Shown in pieces: positions 58,377 through 64,000 of a stretch of 64,000 nucleotides of DNA. Position 1 is the first letter of the stretch. Each line of letters begins with the position of its first letter. The stretch spans positions 1 to 64,000 of the forward strand of contig CANIKY010000001.1 of the NCBI GenBank assembly GCA_947468085.1, written 5' to 3'. This DNA comes from Paracoccaceae bacterium. Lineage in GTDB: Bacteria; Pseudomonadota; Alphaproteobacteria; Rhodobacterales; Rhodobacteraceae. A model generated the notes under the pieces. The model was not told the DNA's origin. It searched no databases and saw nothing but the letters and a program-made list of their open reading frames with translations. The position numbers and the translations under genes are program-made.

Positions 58377-59207
58377 CTAAAGCGTCGTGCGCACCTGCCA
58401 AAGTTCGGGGAATAATTCCACTTCCAGCATCCGCTTAAGGTAACTGCCCCCCGAAGTGCCCCCCGTGCCGCGTTTCATGCCGATCACCCGTGTGACGGTG
58501 GTTAGGTGATTGAACCGCCAGCGGCGGAAGAAATCTTCGAAATCCACCAGCTTTTCGGCCAATTCATAGGCCTCCCAATACTGGTGCGGGTCGCGGTAAA
58601 CCTGCTGCCACATGGCCAGAACGCCTGCATCAAGGGCCCAAGGCTGGCGCAGATCGCGGGTCAGCACATGGTCGGGCACGCTTAGGCCTGCACGGGCGAC
58701 ATGGCGCAGGGCCTCGTCATATAGCGTAGGGCGGGCCAGTTCGGCTTCCAGCTTGGCCAAGATGTCGGGACGATGCGCGTGCGGGCGCAACATGGCCAGA
58801 TTGCGGTTGCCGACCGCATATTCGATCAGCCGATATTGCCATGATTGAAAGCCCGACGACTGGCCCAAATCATCGCGAAAGGTCGAATAATCTGACGGAG
58901 TCATGGTGCGCAGCACATCCCACGCGTTGTTAAGCTGTTCAAAAATCCGTGCAATACGGGCGAGGATCTTGAACGCTTCGCGCGCGCGGGAGGCTGCGAT
59001 CATTTTGCGCGCTGCGTCCAACTCGTGCAGGGCAAGTTTCATCCACAATTCGGATGTTTGGTGCTGGATGATGAACAACATTTCGTCATGGGCGGGGCTT
59101 AGGGGACTTTGCGCGCCCAGAATCATGTCGATGCGCAAATAGTCGCCGTAAGACATGCGGCCGTCAAAAGACATCTGCGCGCCGTCGGCTGCGGGATCAT
59201 AGGTCAT
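58377..59207 (-). CDS. kynA: Tryptophan 2,3-dioxygenase
   Basis: [60 protein letters not shown]-like block; [15 protein letters not shown]. Confidence 0.95.
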   Translation of the reverse strand: MTYDPAADGAQMSFDGRMSYGDYLRIDMILGAQSPLSPAHDEMLFIIQHQTSELWMKLALHELDAARKMIAASRAREAFKILARIARIFEQLNNAWDVLRTMTPSDYSTFRDDLGQSSGFQSWQYRLIEYAVGNRNLAMLRPHAHRPDILAKLEAELARPTLYDEALRHVARAGLSVPDHVLTRDLRQPWALDAGVLAMWQQVYRDPHQYWEAYELAEKLVDFEDFFRRWRFNHLTTVTRVIGMKRGTGGTSGGSYLKRMLEVELFPELWQVRTTL

Positions 59208-59350
59208 AGCGGTCTCCGGTTGAAGGAAAGGGGTGGGGGCGGATCAGATCGCGCCTGCCTCGTCCAACACACAAAACGCCCCAAGGCGGCGCCATGCCGC
59301 AATCCAGCCTGCGGGGCGGCAAAGCGGGGATTGGGATTGCGCCGCTTTGG

Positions 59351-60547
59351 TCATGTGACCTTGGCCCGCGCTTTGAATTCGGGCCTGTCCCATGATCCGC
59401 TGCTCATGATGTCTGCCAAGGCTGCAACCGCGCCGTCAATCTCGGCCGTTCCGATGTAAAGCGGGGTTATGCCAAAGCGCAAAATATCAGGCGCGCGAAA
59501 GTCGCCGATCACCCCTTGGGCGATCAGGGCCTGCATGATGGCGTAGCCCTCGGGATGGGCAAAGCTGATTTGAGAGCCGCGCTGGTCATGGGCGCGCGGT
59601 GTGACAAGGCGCAAGGTGGGGCAGGCGGCTTCGACGCCGGCAATAAAACGGTCGCCAAGCGACAGGCAGGCCGCGCGCAGATCGTGCAGATCGACACTGT
59701 CCCATATATCCAACGCCGCTTCCAAAGCGGCCAATTGCAAAACCGGCGGGGTGCCCACGCGCATCCGGTCTACCCCCGGTGCGGGGCGGTAATCGGGGTC
59801 AAAGGCAAAGGGCGCATCATGCCCCAGCCAGCCCGACAGGGCAGGTTGCACGCGGTTGGCATGGCGCGGGGCCACATAGATAAAGGCCGGGCCACCCGGG
59901 CCAGAGTTCAGGTATTTATAGCTGCATCCCACGGCGAAATCCGCGCCATCCTTGGCAACCTGCAGCGGAAATGCCCCCGCCGAATGGGCCAGATCCCAAA
60001 CGATCACGGCCCCCACCGCATGCGCACGGGCTGACAGGGCCGCCATGTCATGGCGCCTGCCGCTGCGGTAATCGACCTCGGTGATCATCACCACGGCGAC
60101 TGTGTCATCAATCGCCTCTAGCACCGCCTCGGGGGCTACAGTTTTCAGGCGGTAGTCTGCGCCCAAGGTTTGGGCCAGCCCTTGGGCCATATACAGATCA
60201 GACGGGAAATTGCCGGTATCCGACAAGATCACCCGCCGCTGTGGCGCAAGCTGCAAGGCCGAGGCCAGGGCCTGATAGACTTTGATCGACAGCGTGTCGC
60301 CCATCACGACATGCCCCGCCTCTGCCCCGATCAGGCGGGCCACGCGGTCGCCCACCTTGGTGGGTTGGTCCATCCAGCCAGCTTTGTTCCACCCGCGGAT
60401 CAGCAATTCGCCCCATTCGCCGGTAATCGCCTGCGCCACGCGGGCAGCAGCGGTCTTGGGCAGCGGCCCCAGCGAGTTGCCATCCAGATAGATCAGCCCC
60501 TCGGGCAAATGAAACTGGCGCTTGGTGGCGGTGAAATCGGTGGTCAT
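59351..60547 (-). CDS. kynU: Kynureninase
   Basis: IYLDGNSLGPLPKTAAARVAQAI; IVWDLAHSAGAFPLQV; VGCSYKYLNSGPGGPAFIYV. Confidence 0.94.
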   Translation of the reverse strand: MTTDFTATKRQFHLPEGLIYLDGNSLGPLPKTAAARVAQAITGEWGELLIRGWNKAGWMDQPTKVGDRVARLIGAEAGHVVMGDTLSIKVYQALASALQLAPQRRVILSDTGNFPSDLYMAQGLAQTLGADYRLKTVAPEAVLEAIDDTVAVVMITEVDYRSGRRHDMAALSARAHAVGAVIVWDLAHSAGAFPLQVAKDGADFAVGCSYKYLNSGPGGPAFIYVAPRHANRVQPALSGWLGHDAPFAFDPDYRPAPGVDRMRVGTPPVLQLAALEAALDIWDSVDLHDLRAACLSLGDRFIAGVEAACPTLRLVTPRAHDQRGSQISFAHPEGYAIMQALIAQGVIGDFRAPDILRFGITPLYIGTAEIDGAVAALADIMSSGSWDRPEFKARAKVT

Positions 60548-60800
60548 TCGTGTCTCCGTTTTTGGCAGCCTATCTCAGATCACGGCGGGGCGGAACAGGG
60601 CGTTGCTTTAAGTTTAAAACGCACCAAAGGCCAAATTTTTGTGGTATACCAAGGTATTCTGCGGCTTTATCCGACCTTTTAGCCCCAAAAGCCGAAATTT
60701 TCGCTGGTATGTCGGGAAAGTTTGCAGCACCTTTCTCCGCGTATTGCCGCACTGCGGCAGCAGCCCTTTGGTCCGGGCTGACGAGATGGGGAGAAGGCGC

Positions 60801-62375
60801 GTGAAGATAGGGGCATTGGCAGAGGTTTTTCCGGGTGAGAATCGCGTGGCGATGACGCCGGAGTCGGCTTTGCAATTGGTGAAATTGGGGCACGCTTGTG
60901 TGGTGCAATCGGGGGCAGGGGTGAAAGCCGGCTTTTCGGATGCACTTTACACCCAAGCCGGCGTGCAGGTTCTGCCCGATGCGGCGGCGGTTGTGGCTGA
61001 GGCGGATGTGCTGGTCAAAGTGCGTGGCCCCGAGATGGCCGAGGCGCAGGAACTGCGTGCAGGTCAAACCCTGATCAGCTTTTTCTGGCCCGCCCAGAAC
61101 CCCGAACTGCTGGAAGTGGTCAAAGCGCGCGGTGCGACCGCTGTGGCGATGGACATGGTGCCGCGCATCTCGCGCGCGCAGAAGATGGACGCGCTGTCGT
61201 CGATGGCCAATATCGCAGGCTACCGCGCGGTCATTGAGGCGGGGTCGAACTTTGGCCGCTTTTTCACCGGTCAGGTGACAGCGGCAGGCAAGGTGCCCCC
61301 CGCCAAGGTGCTGATTGTGGGGGCAGGGGTGGCAGGTTTGGCGGCCACGGGCACCTCGGTGTCCTTGGGCGCCATTGTCAACGCCTTTGACGTGCGCCCC
61401 GAAGTGGCCGAACAGATCGAATCAATGGGGGCGAATTTTGTCTTCCTCGACTTTGCCGAAAGCCAGACTGACGGGGCCGCAACGGGGGGCTATGCCGCGC
61501 CTTCCTCGCCCGAATTTCGCGAAGCGCAGCTTAAGAAATTCCGTGACCTTGCGCCCGAGATGGATATTGTCATCACCACCGCCCTGATCCCCGGCCGCCC
61601 CGCGCCCAAGCTGTGGACGGCCGACATGGTGGCGATGATGAAGCCCGGATCGGTGATTGTTGACCTTGCCGCCGAACGCGGTGGCAACTGTGATCTGACA
61701 GTCATGGATGAAAAGATCGTCAGCCCCAACGGCGTGACGGTGGTGGGCTATACTGATTTCCCCAGCCGGATGGCAGCACAGGCATCTACCCTGTATTCCA
61801 CCAACATCCGCCATATGCTGACCGACCTTACGCCCAAAAAAGACGGCGTGATCGTGCATAACATGGACGACGACGTGATCCGCGGGGCCACAGTGGCCAA
61901 GGATGGTGCCATCACATGGCCACCACCACCGCCCAAGATTGCGGCGATTGCAGCCCAAAAGCCCAAGGAAAAGGCCAAAGAGCTGACGCCAGAAGAAAAG
62001 CGCGCCGCTGAAACGGCTGCGTTCAAGGCGCAAAGCCGCAGCCAAGTGATCTTGCTGATCGTGGGCGGTCTTTTGATGGGGCTGATCGGGGCCTATGCCC
62101 CTGCGGCCTTTATGGGCCACTTCATTGTCTTCGTTCTGGCAGTGTTTATCGGCTTTCAGGTCATCTGGGGCGTCAGCCACAGCTTGCACACACCCTTGAT
62201 GGCCATCACCAACGCGGTGTCGGGCATCATCGTTCTGGGCGCTTTGTTGCAGATCGGCGGAGGGTCGATGCTGATCCAGATCCTGTCGGCCATCGCGATC
62301 TTGATTGCCACCATCAACATCGTGGGGGGCTTTATGGTCACCCGCCGGATGTTGCAAATGTTCCAAAAGTCGTAA
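60801..62375 (+). CDS. pntA: NAD(P) transhydrogenase subunit alpha (GTG start)
   Basis: KIGALAEVFPGENRVAMTPESALQLVKLGHACVVQSGAG; VLIVGAGVAGLAATGTSVSLGAIVNAFDVRPEVAEQI; C-terminal TM segments. Confidence 0.94.
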   Translation: MKIGALAEVFPGENRVAMTPESALQLVKLGHACVVQSGAGVKAGFSDALYTQAGVQVLPDAAAVVAEADVLVKVRGPEMAEAQELRAGQTLISFFWPAQNPELLEVVKARGATAVAMDMVPRISRAQKMDALSSMANIAGYRAVIEAGSNFGRFFTGQVTAAGKVPPAKVLIVGAGVAGLAATGTSVSLGAIVNAFDVRPEVAEQIESMGANFVFLDFAESQTDGAATGGYAAPSSPEFREAQLKKFRDLAPEMDIVITTALIPGRPAPKLWTADMVAMMKPGSVIVDLAAERGGNCDLTVMDEKIVSPNGVTVVGYTDFPSRMAAQASTLYSTNIRHMLTDLTPKKDGVIVHNMDDDVIRGATVAKDGAITWPPPPPKIAAIAAQKPKEKAKELTPEEKRAAETAAFKAQSRSQVILLIVGGLLMGLIGAYAPAAFMGHFIVFVLAVFIGFQVIWGVSHSLHTPLMAITNAVSGIIVLGALLQIGGGSMLIQILSAIAILIATINIVGGFMVTRRMLQMFQKS

Positions 62376-62387
62376 GGGGGCGGGTAG

Positions 62388-63758
62388 ATGTCATTTGGTA
62401 TTCAAACGGCGGCCTATATCGCCTCGGCGGTGTTGTTCATTCTGGCCCTTGGCGGCCTGTCGGGGCAAGAAAGTGCCAAACGCGCGGTCTGGTACGGCAT
62501 TGTGGGCATGGGCTTGGCAATCTTGGCCACGATCACGGGGCCCGGCGTGCCCCTGTCGCCCCTGTTGATCGGCGCTTTGGTTGTGGGCGCGGGCATCGGG
62601 CTGGTTTTGGCGCAGCGTGTCGAGATGACGGGGATGCCCGAACTTGTGGCGGCCTTGCACTCTTTTGTCGGTATGGCGGCGGTGCTGATCGGGTTGAACT
62701 CTGACCTTGGGCCGCATGGTCTGGAAGGGGCAGAACAGATCATCCATCAGGCCGAGATTTTCCTTGGCGTCTTTATTGGTGCCGTGACCTTCACAGGATC
62801 GGTCATCGCCTATGGCAAGCTTGCGGGGCGCATCAGCGGCAAGGCCCTGATCTTGCCGGGTCGCCATGTGTTCAACGCCGCCATGGCCTTGGCCTGTCTG
62901 GTGCTGATGGGGCTTTACATGGGCCATGCCGGATCTTGGACGTTGTATGCCATGCTGATCATCGCTTTTGTGATTGGCGCGCATTTGGTGATGGCGATTG
63001 GTGGGGCGGATATGCCGGTCGTGGTGTCAATGCTCAACAGCTATTCGGGTTGGGCGGCTGCGGCGACAGGCTTCTTGCTGGGCAATGACTTGCTGATCGT
63101 GACGGGGGCTTTGGTTGGGTCTTCTGGTGCGATCCTGTCTTACATCATGTGTAAGGCGATGAACCGCCAGTTCCTAAGCGTGATCTTGGGCGGCTTTGGT
63201 GCAGCCTCTGGCCCTGCGATGGAAATCACGGGCGAGCAGGTGGCGATTGATACCGACGGGGTGGCGGCGGCCTTGAACGATGCCGATTCGGTCATCATCA
63301 TTCCGGGCTACGGCATGGCCGTGGCACAAGCCCAACAGGCCGTGTCAGAACTAACACGCAAACTGCGCGCGCGGGGCAAAAAGGTGCGTTTTGCCATCCA
63401 CCCCGTGGCTGGCCGTTTGCCCGGCCATATGAACGTGCTGCTGGCCGAAGCCAAAGTGCCCTACGACATCGTGCTTGAGATGGACGAGATCAACGACGAC
63501 TTCCCCGCAACCGATGTGGCCATCGTGATCGGCTCGAACGACATCGTGAACCCGGCAGCGCAAGACGACCCCAACTCTCCCATCGCGGGCATGCCTGTGC
63601 TGGAATGCTGGAAGGCCAAGATGGTGATTGTCTCCAAGCGCGGGCAGGGGACGGGCTATTCGGGCATCGAGAACCCCTTGTTCTTTAAAGACAACACAAG
63701 GATGTTCTACGGCGATGCCAAGAAAAGCCTCGATGCGCTGCTGCCCTTGATCGCCTAA
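62388..63758 (+). CDS. pntB: NAD(P) transhydrogenase subunit beta
   Basis: Multi-[68 protein letters not shown]. Confidence 0.96.
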   Translation: MSFGIQTAAYIASAVLFILALGGLSGQESAKRAVWYGIVGMGLAILATITGPGVPLSPLLIGALVVGAGIGLVLAQRVEMTGMPELVAALHSFVGMAAVLIGLNSDLGPHGLEGAEQIIHQAEIFLGVFIGAVTFTGSVIAYGKLAGRISGKALILPGRHVFNAAMALACLVLMGLYMGHAGSWTLYAMLIIAFVIGAHLVMAIGGADMPVVVSMLNSYSGWAAAATGFLLGNDLLIVTGALVGSSGAILSYIMCKAMNRQFLSVILGGFGAASGPAMEITGEQVAIDTDGVAAALNDADSVIIIPGYGMAVAQAQQAVSELTRKLRARGKKVRFAIHPVAGRLPGHMNVLLAEAKVPYDIVLEMDEINDDFPATDVAIVIGSNDIVNPAAQDDPNSPIAGMPVLECWKAKMVIVSKRGQGTGYSGIENPLFFKDNTRMFYGDAKKSLDALLPLIA

Positions 63759-63800
63759 AATTTGGGCGTGCTCAAAGCACCGCTGCCCCGCTTTTCTTCC

Positions 63801-63833
63801 AACTGCCCCCCAAGACACACCTGCGGGGCAGTT
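63801..63833 (+). terminator. Stem-loop after pntB (possible terminator)
   Basis: AACTGCCCC...GGGGCAGTT; poor T tract. Confidence 0.55.
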
Positions 63834-63895
63834 TAGATCTTTACCGAGCCTAACTGCCATTTCAGCATAGGCCGACCAAACAGAAAGCCGTCCCC

Positions 63896-64000
63896 GTGAC
63901 AGACCACCCGCTGCGCTACACGCTTGTCAACGAACTGCACGCAAGGCCCTTTCCGGTGCTGAGCGTTCCCTCGACCGCCGCCTTTATGGCCCTGATGGAG
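63896..64000 (+). CDS. DUF3422 family protein, 5' fragment (GTG start, truncated by window)
   Basis: (V)TDHPLRYTLVNELHARPFPVLSVPSTAAFMALME matches the conserved N-terminus of DUF3422 proteins. Confidence 0.7.
   Translation, partial: MTDHPLRYTLVNELHARPFPVLSVPSTAAFMALME

Noticed and set aside
61422-62366. 314-aa minus-strand ORF antisense to pntA
   Set aside because: His/Asp-rich shadow frame of a conserved gene.
1-64000. CRISPR arrays, tRNAs, rRNAs, prophage
   Set aside because: No regularly spaced repeats with spacers, no recognisable T-loop/CCA-type tRNA signatures in intergenic gaps, no phage structural genes.

Overview
The window is a high-GC alphaproteobacterial chromosomal segment. 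Family content and synteny (gltA-gltX-comEC-lexA-moeA-moaC-trpC, clpPX, pntAB, lolA) point to Rhodobacteraceae. I call about 58 protein-coding genes, two of them cut by the window edges. No rRNA, tRNA or CRISPR array was recognised. Main blocks: OYE-type demethylase, RluA, homocysteine methyltransferase, fRMsr and GGT genes (0-6 kb); a rearranged locus with an isolated FtsK gamma domain, an IS5-type transposase scrap and an AT-richer orphan membrane protein (7.4-9.3 kb); a polyamine-type ABC operon (9.3-14.1 kb); a glycan locus (14.4-20.2 kb); a Tat heme-peroxidase plus two-component operon (20.8-24.7 kb); a large putative sugar-acid regulon (24.7-34.3 kb) that includes a PanB-like aldolase and a membrane desaturase; an AsnC/PLP-decarboxylase/amidase set; citrate synthase through trpC; YnjB/YnjC/YnjF homologues without an adjacent YnjD ATPase; clpP-clpX; and kynurenine and transhydrogenase genes. 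The observations I consider most worth following are (i) the PanB-like/desaturase/enolase/ABC regulon with a 19-bp perfect operator-like palindrome, (ii) the peroxidase-TCS operon with 10-bp-phased repeats and a hairpin displaying the Shine-Dalgarno, (iii) the disrupted ftsK locus, (iv) the YnjBC-F arrangement, and (v) a cluster of AT-rich palindromes next to mazG. All assignments come from reading the sequence and from family knowledge; no database search was run.
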